From the NCBI RefSeq assembly GCF_031143425.1, contig NC_090444.1:61561533-61625532 (forward strand): a DNA stretch of 64,000 nucleotides. Reading direction: 5' to 3'. Both the position numbers and the translations under genes were made by a program. Below are positions 10,628 to 23,295 of this stretch, one piece after another. The notes beneath the pieces are model-generated. The model was not told where the DNA came from. It saw only the letters and a program-made list of their open reading frames with translations, and ran no database searches. This DNA comes from Pleurodeles waltl (lineage: Eukaryota; Chordata; Amphibia; Caudata; Salamandridae). Each line of letters opens with the position of its first letter. The first letter of the stretch is position 1.

Positions 10628-13600
10628 ACAAACCTGTAGCCTGGGGCAGCTTGCAAACCTCCCACAACTAACGTTCCCAGTCACACACACCTTATAAGGA
10701 GCAACCTTAGACACTGAAACAGCACCTTCTAAAAAGTGAGTTACTCCAATGCTTGTCCATTTACCATATCAGCTCCAAGGGAGGAAAGACTCATAGGACA
10801 GTGACCCACACCTACACAATCTCAGCACACCTGCCATTGAAGGAAGGTGATAGGTAACACAATGAAACAATTATACTTTAACAGACGATAGACTGTTTGC
10901 CCAAGTGGAAATGGAGTCTAGAGAGCAGGAAACAATTCAAAATTATAAGGAAAGGTGTCACTGGGTGGAAATGTCTGCAGTCCCACTTGTCCATCTGACA
11001 TGGCAGGAAGGTTGCACAGAGCAGAAGCACCAAGGAGTTCACACCAAAGAGAGGCAAGGTTAACGGGGAGGTCCTAGAAGGACCAAAGAGATGATAGGCT
11101 GAGGAGTGCGTGCTGGCATGGAGCTATTTTATTGCTACCTCTCCCCAGCACGTGCTCTAAGCCTTAAAAAAGAAGGTTTAGCCACGCGCTTCACATAGGC
11201 CACATGAATCATTTTGCATTGATTACTCATTTCAAATCACCTGTCGGCAAATCCAGAGTCTCTTTTTCCATTGTAGCCATACACCTGGGCAGTGCAGCCC
11301 TCCCAGTCTTCAATGATAGCCAAGCATGGGAAGTAAAGGTTAGGGATATGAGCCACATGTGGCAACTACTTCCCTCAGGAAATGACAGTATCTGTTGCAG
11401 ATCCCACTGCTCATGGCAATGTCTATAGGCTGTCTAGAAGGTTGATGCTTATGCCCATACCACTAGTCAAGTTTTAATGTTGGTAACACACCATATAATT
11501 CTATTAATTCAGTTTAGTTTAAATAGTTTTTTTTCACTCTCTTTTATTTTTGACTTATTACTGCTACTAGACAAAGTCAGCTTCCTCTTGTTCAGAGGCT
11601 ACCCCTGAAGGATCTGCCATGAAGGTGTCTCAAAAGCCCGCCTTCTCTTCCACTGTTGTGTCTGGTGGAGTCTCACCCTTTTTAGGGATTTTGTTCATTC
11701 TGATCATGGCTGTCTCCATATTTCGACAGACCTTGCCCCCCCAACGTTGTATGGTAGTGAAACACCACTTACTTGGAATGTTAAGATTATACACAAGACA
11801 GAGCGGAGGTCACAGTGCAAGACAAAACATTTGATGAACTAATCTTTAAGACCGCAAGGGTTTGCGGATTTCTCCAGATTAAAAGACTTTCTGGTTGATG
11901 GGACAAGAATGTCTCCTGCATGGCACAGACATAAGTGCTTGACAGTGCATCTTGTATCCTGGGTTTTGAGTTTCACCCTGGCCTCACACTACTTGTTTAG
12001 TGTGTACGTAGAGTCCTAGGCCTATCCCTTGACACAAGTGTGGTATTGGACCTGTAGTGTGACCTGGAAGAGTGCACCAAGCGTGCCCTCCTTGTACAGA
12101 CAATAGACTACTATCCTTGTGATTGGCTTAATACGTACAATGGTAGAGGCAACATACCTTGTTTTGTAAATCCATAGTTGTGACCAAAAGCGTTTATCAG
12201 TGTCACTAGAGTGGAGCCCTACTGACCTACTTGTTAGTTCTTCATCTATGTGCTTGCCCTGCTCTTAGCGCTAACAATCTAAGTCTATGTTGTGCATGTT
12301 TGTGTGTGTAACCTCTGTAGTATGTCCTTTGTGTGTGTGAGTGAACTATAGTCAAGCAGATTTGTGGGATCCATTTTGAATGCCCTTGACCAGACCTTTT
12401 GCACAAGATGGACGTGAGTTTGTTTCCGATGCCGTGGAATGGATGCTCACATTCTTGAGGCTGGAGGGAAGAGACCTAAACAATTACATGAGTGGAGAGG
12501 AGACGAGACTGCTTTAGGACTTTGATTGGGCTTTTCTGAGCGAGGTGCTGCTGATTAGCCCTCCTGAAGCACTGCTGTTTGGTAGATGGTGGGGTGGAAG
12601 GTGGGACGGCAGCTCAGTTGTACAAGATGAAGGTGATCCCTTGGGCGAGGGCCAGTCTTTTATCTTTCCACAAACAGGCCTTCATTTTGACTGATGACAG
12701 CCACGTCTTTTTGCCTCTGTTGTGGGTGTTTTGAGCTGGAGACTGCCCTGCTGTGAGAAGCAGCACTCGACACAAAGGTTGTGTCTGAAGAGCAGCCTAG
12801 AAATGACACTTGAAATGAGAAGCACCTCTAATTGGTTCTGAAAGTGAAGACAGTAGTTATGTATCTCATGTCTACTTTTACTGTCTAAAAATGAGACCCA
12901 TTGACCCACTTGTGGTTCCACTTCCAGGTTATCTATGGCAAAGGAAGGGAGTCCTCCCATAGTACTCCAAGGAGTGCTGTGCAGCCAGAACCAGTGTCTG
13001 CATGACGGCCAGTGTCCCAGACGTGAGCGGAGGTCACCTGAGTATTCCTCTTGCTGACGAGATGTTCACCCATCCTGAAGCTCCTAGAAATGAGCCCGCC
13101 TGTTCAGAGAGGTAAGGATTCTGCCAACCTTGCAAGAGGAATACCTGTTCAGGAGGCGCGAGGTGCAGCATGTCACCAGTGCTGTGGGTTTGCAGAAGAA
13201 GAAACTGTGGAGAATGACCCTAGTGGGTTGGTAGGCTCCACCCTCTCCACTGAGGTTCCTGGTGGGATTTATGAAGCTGCTGCTTGACCTGAGCTGCACT
13301 GCCTGAATTATGAAGCTGAAGTAAGACCTGAGTTGCTACATGACCTGAAATCCAGCGTGGCCCGAGCCATGATCCCTATCCAGTGAGGCCTGGCAAGGTC
13401 CTAAATCCTGCTCAGTCCCGGCATGTGAATGGCTGCACTGTGACCCACCAGATCAGCTCTCAGAAATCAAGTACTTCCCAGAGCAGGCCATTCCCAACAA
13501 CCAAAGCCACCCCAACATCTCCTGCAGGACCACTGCAGCTCGAGCTCAGTCTTGAAGAGGGAGAGTGGGCACGCAAAGGAGGAGCGGGGTGGCTGTCCAA

Positions 13601-13950
13601 GAATGCTGACGGGTCACAAACTGAGAAAATTGGGTGAGAAACAGCAAAATAAAAGCGAGATTGTACTCAATCCCTAATGTATGGTGGGTATATGCACCTT
13701 AGCCTTATCAAGCAAGGCAATGGCCTGGAAAGGAAAATCTAGGCCATTAAGGGGGGAACATAGTCAACAGCTGGGAAGAGGCATGCACATACTCAGGTGC
13801 CTTATTTACAATGATGAGAGGCAACGCCACACAGCACATAAAGTTTCAGTGCTGCTTTGCATGACAAGAAGGGCGCAGGAGAGTACCATATCTACAGAGA
13901 TATGGCACTCTCCTCCACCTCCCTAACACCGGCATGTATGAGGCAGCCAT
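10628..13950. other. Unassigned, mostly single-copy-looking sequence
   Basis: I find no convincing exon, RNA gene or repeat array. Short open frames (for example 12682-12960 on the minus strand and 13383-13637 on the plus strand) lack a recognisable domain and have no splice-site context that I would trust. It could be intergenic, intronic or old decayed repeat. Confidence 0.4.
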
Positions 13951-15277
13951 GAGCCACACACACACACCTTCACACCTTGGTGCAACGGTGTTTGCGTGGG
14001 TTTAAAATAGGTTTTGCACTGGAAGGGTATCCTTCCATAACAAAATCTTATGCCTAGCCAAAATGTAAACATTTTCCCACTTTAAAGTGTACTATACAGT
14101 GCAGCACACATGCAAAGTTGGAAAAGAAAGAAATAAAAGTATTTCTTCCTTTAATGCTTGCTTTTGAGTAGCATTATTTTTGGGCACAAAACCCTGACTA
14201 GTCAAGTTACCTCAACCCCTGTGCTTGAGGCCCAGTCCCCCCTGCTTTCCCCGTTGTCCCCTGGGTAGAGTATAACAATGATCAATGTTCCAGGATACTA
14301 GGCAGAGGCATGATTTTGAAGAAAGTGTCTCTTGCAGATTATGATTCTGAGGAGGCACTAAATATGGCAGCGAAGAAGTTAAAATAATTCCTCTTTAAAG
14401 GCTTCATTACAACATACACTTCTGTCATGTATATATTTATTTCTGTTGATTGATTTTTCACTGTTCCATAATTTGCTAAAAATTTGCCATATTTTTCTCT
14501 TTGTTCCCAATACTTCTATTGTACCATGAAAAGAGATTGCACTCCTGATGGACTTAATGGGTTTTCACCTTCATTCGTCCCCTCTACAGGTCTGCAGGAA
14601 AATCATCAAATGGCTTTGAACAAGCTCAGGAATCTTTAATTTGTGTTGAAGGCCACCATCAAAGGTATAGTTAGGAATTGTAGTTATATCTTACCCTACA
14701 TTTAAAACAACCTTAGAAATTCACTGAAAAAAGCAAAGGTTAAAGGAACGTTATAGTAACAATTGCAGGATGGCGTGCTAAAATATTCTATAGAAACTAC
14801 ATGAAGATTTAGCATTTTGACTCCTCCCTTTTTTCTAGGCCCCCACTTAATGGATCACCCCAAACCTTTCCATGAAGAAAGTAGTCAAACAAGAGCACTT
14901 TTTTGGAAAGCTTTGTGAAGATTTGTCAAATGGCGCCAAAGTTATTCGCTATCCAGAAAAGGCGTTTCCCACGGAAATGTTCACCTTTCTATAACTACCC
15001 AGTGGCAACCGCCACCCAGTAATACAGGAAGTACATGAAAAAACAGAGTTGTTTGAATGAGTTATTTCCGCACAGGAAAGAGTTAAGTATCCATGAATGC
15101 AGTTTTTGTAATGTTTATGTCAGTGTAAATGCATAAATATAAAGTTGAAGGTCAGCATGGGAGATGTAACCTGTCAGTATTTTCAAGATCATATTTGAGA
15201 CTGATCCTCAGTCATGGAAGCCTTTCCGTGTTGGGCTGAGCAGTGTCATTCCTGCCTGAGACAGGAGCAAGCCTTTA
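13951..15277. other. Unassigned AT-richer stretch
   Basis: A short (CA)n run lies near 13958-13967. The rest has many stops in all frames and no recognisable element. Confidence 0.4.
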
Positions 15278-15278
15278 G

Positions 15279-15540
15279 ACAAGGGGTCTTCGAGCTGGGG
15301 AGCAGGCCCCCCATGGGGGGCCTCTCCGGGATCCCAGACGGGGCACCAGGCTCTGGCCAAAAGAGGCATTATGAAGATAAGGCTGTTTTAAAGGAGAAAA
15401 ATATTTATTGCATTTTTAAAAAGGTAACAGAACTTAACTGCAATGTCTAAATAAGTCCAGACATATTTAAACATCGCCAACTTAATAGAATACTTGTGCA
15501 CTTCAGGGTCAAATGATTGTGAATCTCCCTGGGCCACCCT
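15279..15540 (+). mobile_element. Possible truncated hAT-like element
   Basis: 'caaggggtcttcgagctggg' at about 15279 resembles the left terminus of common hAT MITEs. No matching inverted right end was found, so the element is either truncated or misidentified. The right limit is arbitrary. Confidence 0.3.
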
Positions 15541-15901
15541 GTGTAATTGATCTCAAATTTTTGAAACTTGGTTCCAATCACCTCCTAATAATATTTGATT
15601 GAAGATCAGTAATATGATTTCCTTTTGTAGCCCCATTAGGTACTTTGGTTGGACAGGTACCAATTTCCAATGAGTTGTGTTCTGAACATCCACATCTAGA
15701 TCAGATTTTAGAGTTAGGAATATCACAAACTTTCCTACATTACTGTGCTTAGCTTCAGGATAGCCAGGTTTCTTCATGGTTCCCCTCTCGAGACCCATTG
15801 ATGGACCCAAGCAGCCCGCCCGCGGCATCTATGAAGCCTCAGATTCTAGGTGCTATTTAGGATCTTCTGGCACCCTGACCCAGGCTCGGGAGACACTGGT
15901 G
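15541..15901. other. Unassigned stretch
   Basis: Nothing recognisable was found. The minus-strand open frame at 15553-15828 has no known motif. Confidence 0.35.
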
Positions 15902-16265
15902 CAGTGCTTAATTTGTGCTTGTTGTTTCCGGTGCTGAGCACCGGCACTTATTGTTTAGGGCCGGCGCTTATTCTTCACCCCCAAGCATTTGCTGCGAGCA
16001 AAAGACACATTTTCATCCTATGGGCTCTCTGGCACTTTCTCTATTCACTCCCAACCTCCAATCTCCGCCCCTGCTGTCTCTCCCAACCTTTCCCTACTAT
16101 CCCTTTCTGTTTGCTGCTGCATCTATCTTCCCATCCCCGGCTCTCCTGCTCTTTTTTACTTTTCCTATTTACTCTCTTTTCTTTCTCTTGCTCTAGTCTC
16201 CTTTCTATCTTCTCTTCTATCATCTTGCCATTAGCAACAACTGCCACCTTTCTTTGACTTTTCAC
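15902..16265 (+). mobile_element. hAT-like MITE, second family member, right end missing
   Basis: It starts 'cagtgcttaatttgtgctt', like the complete element at 28100-28434, and shares 'gtgctgagcaccggcactta' with that family's terminal palindrome. The expected right end 'caaattaagcactg' is not found. The interior (about 16020-16260) is pyrimidine-rich. The right limit is approximate. Confidence 0.55.
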
Positions 16266-18704
16266 TGTTCCTCAGTCCCAGAATCCTACCATCCTGGGGG
16301 CCTCCTGGAACTGGAGAGGTCCCCTACAATAACAGAACAAACAAGTGAATGCAATGTGGCCATCATATCTCTGCAGCTTGTTGTCAATTCTTGTTGGGCA
16401 GGATATGTGACTGCATGGATGTGGTTGGTTTTAACTGCTTTAGGGAAGAGGATGACCCACTGATGGCCACTACCGTACATTTACTGTGTGATGGACTTCA
16501 ACGGGTCATCCACAGTACTGGCAAAGACAATATTTCTAGTAAAAACACCAGAAACATTTTCTTCTTCATAATCGAAGTCGGTATGCAGGGGAAATGCTTC
16601 CTAACAGTCTGAAATTTGATTTTTGTGTTCTGCTGTATTGCACAACACGCTGTGCGTACTGATGTTACACAGCAAAACAAAGTGACAGTGGATCACACAA
16701 AAGAATCTTTGGGAAACCGCAATCACAATCACATTAGTATACTGTATAAATATGCGGCTCCTTGCAAAATATTCTTCATTTTGGAGGTGTGCCCTGCGGG
16801 AGCAAGCTACAGACGTGTGAACCTGCTAGCAATCTGTAATTGGTGGGAAGGAATCAGACAAGGTTCTGAATCCAATCATGAGTGTGGGGTTCACTACAAC
16901 ACCACCTGTACTATGACTGGATGCAAGATCACTAGACAAGACCTCAGACAAGCACCGAACACTGTGGGCTGCTAAAATAAACACCTTTAAGACTTGGGAA
17001 TCTGCTTTTAGCAAAGAAATGGAAGATTGGGTTAACAAACTAGCACTCAAGTATCTCTGAATAAAGAGACACGATAGTGTTGCTCAGTCACTATTTTAAG
17101 CTTTATATAAAGTTTGCGCTAACCTGTACTACACATACATATATCTACATAGTGTGCTTTTCACATTAAAGTTGGCCATTGTTAATGGAGGCCTCATTTT
17201 GAACGATTTACAGTAACGTGAACTGTCATTGGGCTGCTGTTTATTTTTCTTCCTATCTCTTGTTTCAGGAGCCAAGCTGAACTGTTGACTTCCAATTAAA
17301 ATGTATTCTTTTGTTTAAAGTTTCTGTGTGTACGTTTCTGTGTGTGTTTTTCACAGATAGCTGAAGAATGAATTTCCGCACCTGCACAGGCCGATCTCTA
17401 TGCATCATCTTATTACGTGTTATCTCTTGTAGGCTGCGTAGAAAAGACTTCCACTGTGTGATGGCTGGGAAGAGCATTGGCAACCTGATGTTGTGACATG
17501 TTCAATCCCGATTGGGTTTCTCCCCAGGGGAATCATTGGGAGAGCTGCTCACTGTTGAAATGTGTTTTAATTGTGCACTGCTGAGTTACTTAGATTCAGA
17601 TACCACTTATCACTCTCTTGAGACTAGACAGTTCTCGCCTCCTGCTCCAAGAGTTAAACTTCAGGGCAAATCTATCCTCACTTACCTGACTGACTCTTCA
17701 TTTGATTCTGTCTTTTAGAGGATTCACTTCCTGACACCTCCTGCTGACTTCTCATACAAATTTTCCAGATTTTCTTTTAATATATTAGGAAATCTTCCCT
17801 TTAAGCAAACTTAATTTGCTTGCTTCTGCCCTATGACAATTCTTAGCATTTTGCTTTGTATTTGCTAATTTTTAATTGGTTTAGATTATATATACTGGTA
17901 TGCATGTAAGTGACCATTTATCATTGATATCCTTAAAAGATCTGAGTTTATACATCCGCTAAATTTCTAATAGACCGTCATGGTTTACAAATCTACTCTC
18001 TGTCATCCTTCAGGGGCTTAATGTGCTTTGCTGTTATTGATAAATTGTTGATTAGTTGATGTTACCCCTCAGTCCAGGAGTAAAGATCATCCACTCGAGT
18101 TCAGTTTGTACTTGAGTTTGCACCAACAATCTGCACAGTGAGAATCCCATCCGCTGCAACAACACCCTGTGAGGGGCTGGACTCCATGTTAAGGCTGATC
18201 CAAGCAAGCACCAAGACCTTTTAGACTCCATTCTCTCATTGTTTTCAGGTTTCTTTTCATTTGATTGTTAAATCACGTGATATTTCACTCTGTGTGCAGA
18301 TCTGGTACCCTCTTGCTGAACGCCTGGTGTACAGGAGGCTTTCTGTTGAGGTTTGTGGTTTGTACCATCTTCTGCTGTGAAAATCAAATATTGTTGTGAC
18401 TGCTGTGGATTGCTGCTCAGGGGGGGCAGCAGTGATTTCACAAGGCCCCCAGGCTTTCACTGTATCGCTTGCATCACCCGTGCGACAAATGTGAAACTAA
18501 TGACTCCGCAGGAGCCGCTTCCCAGGTGCTGTTGAAGGTCGCAGAGATGGCACTAGAGGTCAGGACATGGCGGGTTCAGGATGATGCGTTTGATGGTGCA
18601 TTTGGGAAGCAAACACCTGGTGTTTGTCTGCAGCCTTACCAGATGCCTGCATTAATATTATTATCACCACTACTGTTGGTGTCATTACTGTCCTGTTATT
18701 ATTG
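16266..18704. other. Unassigned, mostly single-copy-looking sequence
   Basis: This is AT-rich with many stops. I see no domain-bearing frame, RNA gene or array. Short frames such as 16616-16975 have no recognisable family. A small (GT)-rich patch lies near 17320-17350. Confidence 0.4.
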
Positions 18705-18712
18705 TTATGTAG

Positions 18713-18948
18713 CAGTGGTTCCCAACCTGTGGTCCGGGGACCCCTGGGGGTCCGCGAAGCCCTCTCAGGGGGTCCGCGACTGCTTAGAAAATTAATAAAT
18801 ATTAACAAATAATGACAAATTAGGTCCCAAGCTTCCAGTAATGACTCCGTGGGGGTCCCCGGATTCCAATGATGATTCAGTGGGGGTCCCTGGGTTTCAT
18901 TAATGATACAGTGGGGGTCCACAGAAGTCAAAAGGTTGGTAACCACTG
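18713..18948. mobile_element. hAT-like MITE (236 bp) with 8-bp target duplication
   Basis: Its inverted ends are 'cagtggttcccaacctg' on the left and 'ggttggtaaccactg' on the right. The flanking 8-mers are TTATGTAG (18705-18712) and TTATATAG (18949-18956), a 7/8 match as hAT integration produces. The interior has three 'gtgggggtcc' units. It is non-coding. Confidence 0.85.
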
Positions 18949-19103
18949 TTATATAGCATTTGAATGTTAGTATTATTAGTAGCAACTGCTGCTGGTAGTG
19001 CTGGTACTGCGAGCAGTAGTAGAAGCAGTAATAATAGGCTTCTATATCAAGAATCAGCAGACCCAGCGCTACTCATGAGAGTTCCTGCGCCGGGGACGGG
19101 GAG

Positions 19104-19132
19104 AAGCAGCACAACTCATCAGGGCTTCTATA
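19104..19132 (+). repeat. Left fragment of the 42-43 bp minisatellite
   Basis: 'actcatcagggcttctatac' matches the monomers that resume at 19602, so the array is split by the insertion at 19133-19601. Confidence 0.6.
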
Positions 19133-19601
19133 CAGGGGTGGGCAGAACTCTGAGGAGTTTCACTCTGTGGAACTCTGCGGAATTACACAAAAACTCTGCA
19201 AGATTCTGCTGAATTCTGCAAGCAGGTGGAAGTGTTGGGAGCTTCTTCTGTGCTGTAAAATCAGCACAAACTGCACCAGACGATGCACCGGGGGGGCTGC
19301 TTCTTTCTGACGCTCACATAGATTCTCTACTCAAGTGGCAGCTTTCTCAATGTGAACAATCGTGACTTACTGCGACCGCCTGCATTGAGAAATCTTGCTG
19401 GGAGGCGTTCCAGCGCCCAAAAAACAGACTAAGGGGCACAAGCTCTCACTTGCCAACTATAGTTGGCGAACCATGCGCAAGGAAAATCTCAGCCATGTGG
19501 CAGTTGGTGGAGTTTTGCTGGAACCCCACGCTCAAAGCAGAATGTAGAGTGGGCAAAACTCTGCAAATTCCGCTGGCGGAGAGGAATTGTTAACCCACCC
19601 A
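19133..19601. mobile_element. Unclassified insertion in the 42-43 bp minisatellite
   Basis: The ends share only a short inverted GGGTGGG ('ggggtgggcagaactctg' on the left, '...ttaacccaccc' on the right). The interior repeats 'actctgc(g/a)' motifs. No clear target duplication is seen. It is placed as an insertion because the minisatellite continues on both sides. Confidence 0.5.
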
Positions 19602-20145
19602 TATAGAAAATAACTACACTTCTCATCGGGGCTTCTATGCCAGTGATGGGCAGCAGTGGCACCTTTTACCTGGGCTTCTATATCACTGATGGACAGCAGC
19701 AGCACCACTCCCCTTCTATGCTTGTATACCAGTGATAGACAGGACCAGCACTTTGTATCAGGCTTCTATAGCAGTGATGAACAGCATCAACACTTCTCAT
19801 TGAGGCTTCTTTACCAGTGATTGACAACAGCACTTCTCATAGGGGCTTCTTTACCAGTGATGGACAGCAACAGCACTTGTCATTGAGGCTTCTATACCAG
19901 GGATGGACAGAAGCAGCACTTCTCATTGGGGCTTTTATACTGTGATAAACAGCAGGAGCACTTCTCCTCAGGGCTTCCCTACCAGCGATGGGCAGCAGCA
20001 GCCCTTCTCATCGGGCTTCTTTACCAGTGATGGACAGCAGCGGCACTTCTCATCGGTATTCTTTACCAGTGATGGATAGAAGCATCCCTTCTCATCGGGC
20101 TTCTTTACCAGTGATGGGCAGCAGCGGCACTTCTCATCACGCCCC
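19602..20145 (+). repeat. 42-43 bp minisatellite, about 12 copies
   Basis: Monomers contain 'cttctcatcggggcttct' and 'taccagtgatgg(a/g)cagcag'. Starts such as 19876, 19919, 20004 and 20046 show 42-43 bp steps, with some longer units. Confidence 0.85.
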
Positions 20146-20274
20146 ACTGATAATTTGTCGAACAACAACAATCTCCTGTGGTGGGAGTTTGTTTTGAATA
20201 AGCAGAAATGCCAAGAGCAGCCAAAGAACACAGAGTTCTCTTAGCAGAGCCTGGACTTGATCACCAGTCCAGTG

Positions 20275-20547
20275 GTCCACAGAAGGCACAGAGATCCGCG
20301 TCACCAGTATGGCTGTTCCACCAAAGGCACAGAGAGCTACGTCACAAGTGTGGTAGCTTCACTGAAGGCACAGAGATCCACGTCACCAGTGCGGCAGCTG
20401 CACTGAAGTTACAGAGATCCATGTTACTAGTGCGGCGGCTCCACTGAAGGCACAGAGATCCACGTCACAAGTACAGCGGCTCCACTGACAGCACAGAGAT
20501 CCACGTCACCAGTGCGGCAGATCCACTGAAGGCACAGAGATCCTCAT
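20275..20547 (+). repeat. 41-bp minisatellite, left segment
   Basis: This is the start of the array that continues at 23537, with monomer pieces 'ggcacagagatccacgtcac' and 'cagtgcggcagctccactga'. About 6-7 diverged copies precede the LTR-B insertion. Confidence 0.9.
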
Positions 20548-20949
20548 TGTAGGAAAGTACCATCTTGCCTGGCATGTTACCCCCATATTTCACTGTATGT
20601 ATGTTGTTTTAGCCCTTGTGTCACTGGGATCCTGCCAGGCAGGACCCCAGTGCTCATAGTATGTGCCCTGTATGTGTTCCCTGTGTGATGCCTAACGGTA
20701 TCACTGAGGCTCTGCTAACCAGAACCTCAGTGTTTATGCTCTCTCTGCTTTCTAAATTTGTGACTGCAGGCTAATCACTAAATTTACCAATTCTCATTGG
20801 CACACTGGTACACCCATATAATTCCCTTGTATATGGTACTTAGGTACCCAGGGTATTGGGGTTCCAGGATCCCTATGGGCTGCAGCAATTCTTTTGCCAC
20901 CCATAGGGAGCTCAGACAATACTTACACAGGCCTGCCACTGCAGCCTGA

Positions 20950-20975
20950 GTGAAATAACGTCCACGTTATTTCAC
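20950..20975. repeat. Hairpin in LTR-B
   Basis: 'gtgaaataacg' and 'cgttatttcac' form a perfect 11-bp stem with loop TCCA. Copy 2 (41465-41490) keeps the hairpin with one mismatch. Confidence 0.8.
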
Positions 20976-21158
20976 AGCCATTTTTCACTGCACATAAGTA
21001 ACTTATAAGTCACCTATATGTCTAACCTTTACTTAGTGAAGGTTGGGTGCCAAATTACTTAGTGTGTGGGCACCCTGGCACTAGCCAAGGTGCCCCCACA
21101 TCGTCCAGGGAAAATTCCCCGGACTTTGTGAGTGCGTGGACACCATTATACGTGTGCA

Positions 21159-21186
21159 CTATACATAGATCACTACCTATGTATAG
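21159..21186. repeat. Hairpin in LTR-B
   Basis: 'ctatacatag' and 'ctatgtatag' make a perfect 10-bp stem around an 8-nt loop. Copy 2 retains only a degraded version near 41676-41702. Confidence 0.65.
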
Positions 21187-21232
21187 CGTCACAATGGTAA
21201 CTCCGAACATGGCCATGTAACATGTCTAAGAT

Positions 21233-21284
21233 CATGGAATTGTCACTCCAATACCATTCTGGTATTGGGGGTGACAATTCCATG
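21233..21284. repeat. Long hairpin in LTR-B
   Basis: 'catggaattgtcactccaat' pairs with the inverse arm ending 'gacaattccatg'. The stem is about 24 bp with a 3-nt loop and few mismatches. Copy 2 has the same structure at 41749-41799. Confidence 0.75.
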
Positions 21285-21799
21285 ACCCCCGGATCTCTAG
21301 CACAGAACCTGGGTACTGCCAAACTGCCTTTCCGGGCTTTCCACTGCAGCTGCTGCCAAACCCTCAGACACGATTCTGCCCTCCTGGGGTCCAGGCAGCC
21401 CTGGCCCAGGAAGGCAGAACAAAGGATTTCCTCTGAGAGAGGGTGTTACACCCTCTCCCTTTGGAAATAGGTGTGAAGGGCTGGGGAGGAGTAGCCTCCC
21501 CCAGCCTCTGGAAATGCTTGGATGGGCACAGATGATGCCTATCTCTGCATAAGCCTGTCTACAGCGGTTCAGGGATCCCCCAGCCCTGCTCTGGCGCGAA
21601 ACTGGACAAAGGAAAGGGGTGTGACCACTCCCCTGACCAGTACCTCCCAGGGGAGGTGCCCAGAGCTCCTCCAGTGTGTCCCAGACCTCTGCCATCTTGG
21701 AAACAGAGGTGTTGGAGGCACACTGGACAGCTCTAAGTGGCCAGTGCCAGCAGGTGACGTCAGAGACCCCCTCTGATAGGCTCTTACCTTTCTTGGTAG

Positions 21800-21848
21800 C
21801 CAATCCTCCTTTCTTGGTAGCCAAACCTCCTTTTCTGGCTATTTAGGG
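21800..21848 (+). promoter_or_regulatory. CCAAT and TATA-like boxes of LTR-B copy 1
   Basis: CCAAT at 21800-21804 is about 36 bp upstream of 'ctatttaggg' (21839-21848). Copy 2 has the same pair at 42322-42326 and about 42341-42349. In this copy a 'tcttggtagccaa' unit is tandemly duplicated. Spacing and conservation suggest the LTR core promoter. Activity is not known. Confidence 0.5.
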
Positions 21849-22264
21849 TCTCTGCTTTGGGGAATTCTTCAGATAACGAATGCAAGAGCTTACCAGAGTT
21901 CCTCTGCATCTCCCTCTTCGACTTCTACCCAGGATCGACCACTGACTGCTCCAGGACGCCTGCAAAACCGCAACAAAGTAGCAAGACGACTACCAGCAAC
22001 ATTGTCGCGCCTCATCCTGCTGGCTTTCTTGACTGTTTCCTGGTGGTGCATGCTCTGGGGGTCGCCTGCCTTCACCCTGCACCAGAAGCCAAGAAGAAAT
22101 CTCCTGTGGGTCGACGGAATCTTCCCCCTGCTAACGCAGGCACCAAAAGACTGCATCACCGGTCCTCTGGGTCCCCTCTCATCCTGACAAGCGTGGTCCC
22201 TGGAACACAGAAACTCTATCCAAGTGACTCCCACAGCCCAGTGATCCTTCAGTCCAAGTTTGGT

Positions 22265-22274
22265 GGAGGTAAGT
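22265..22274 (+). other. Splice-donor-like site in LTR-B copy 1
   Basis: 'ggaggtaagt' is a near-consensus 5' splice site (GT at 22269-22270). It is conserved at 42769-42770 in copy 2. A pyrimidine-tract acceptor-like 'ccccttgccttgcag' ends at 22868, with its counterpart at 43367. Together they could define an intron of about 600 bp in an LTR-driven transcript. This is inference. Confidence 0.45.
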
Positions 22275-23289
22275 CCTTGCCTCCCCACGCTAGACTGCAA
22301 ACCTGTGTACTGCGTGATTTGCAGCTGCTCCGGCTCCTGTGCACTTTTCCAGGATTTCCTTCATGCACAGCCTAGCCTGGGTCCCCAGCACTCCGTCCTG
22401 CAGTGCTCAACCCTCTGAGTTGGCCTCTGACGTCGTGGGACCCTCCTTTGTAACTCTGCATGGACTCAGGTTCACAAATCTTCTAAGTGCCTGTTCCGGT
22501 ACTTCTGCGGGTGCTGTCTGCTTCTGTGGAGGCTCTCTGAGCTACTGAGCACCCCCTCTGTCTCCTCCTCCAAGGGGCGACATAATGGGCCTTCCTGGTC
22601 CCCAGCAGCACCCAAAAACCTCTACCGTGACCCTTGCAGCTAGCAAGGCTTGTTTGCAGTATTTCTGCGTGGGAATACTTCTGCAGCCTTCATCGCGACG
22701 TGGGACATCTTTCATCCAAAGGAGAAGTTCCTAGTCCTCGTCATTGTTGCAGAACTCCAAGCTATTTCCACCCAGGAGCAGCTTCCTCGCACCTTCATCC
22801 GGGGTTTTCTGGGCTCCTGCCCCCCGGACACTATCGCGACTCTTGGACTTGGTCCCCTTGCCTTGCAGGTCCTCAGGTCCAAGAATCCACCTTCAGTGCC
22901 TTGCTGGTGTTTGTTGTTCTTGCAGAATCCCCCTATCACGACTATTGTCCTCTTTTGGGGTAGTAGGTGTACTTTTCTCCTACTTTTCAGGGTCTTGGGG
23001 TGGGGTATCTTGGACACCCTGACTGTTTTCTTACAGTCCTAGCGACCCTCTACAAGCTCCCATAGGTCTGGAGTCCATTCGTGATTCGCATTCCACTTTT
23101 GGAGTATATGGTTTGTGTTGCCCCTAGACCTATGTCTACCTATTGCAATCTATTGTAATTCTACACTGTTTGCATTACTTTTCTGACTCTTACTTACCTG
23201 TTTTGGGTTTGTGTACATATAACTTGTGTATATTACTTACCTTCTTACTGAGGGTACTCACTGAGATACTTGTGGCATATTGTCATAAA

Positions 23290-23295
23290 AATAAA
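23290..23295 (+). terminator. Polyadenylation signal of LTR-B copy 1
   Basis: AATAAA is followed by a T-rich and then GT-containing stretch ('gtaatgtgttttc'). It is conserved in copy 2 at 43786-43791. This is the likely 3' end signal of the LTR transcript. Confidence 0.55.

Noticed and set aside
10628..18704. Possible exons of a host gene in the low-repeat region
   Set aside because: Short frames only, no domain and no convincing donor/acceptor pairing. Transcript data would be needed to support any.
21857..22375. 172-residue frame in LTR-B, with a 150-residue counterpart at 42358-42810
   Set aside because: The shared frame reflects overall LTR similarity. It lacks an ATG start, and differences between copies are often amino-acid changing with no visible constraint. 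A Ka/Ks test on many copies could reopen it.
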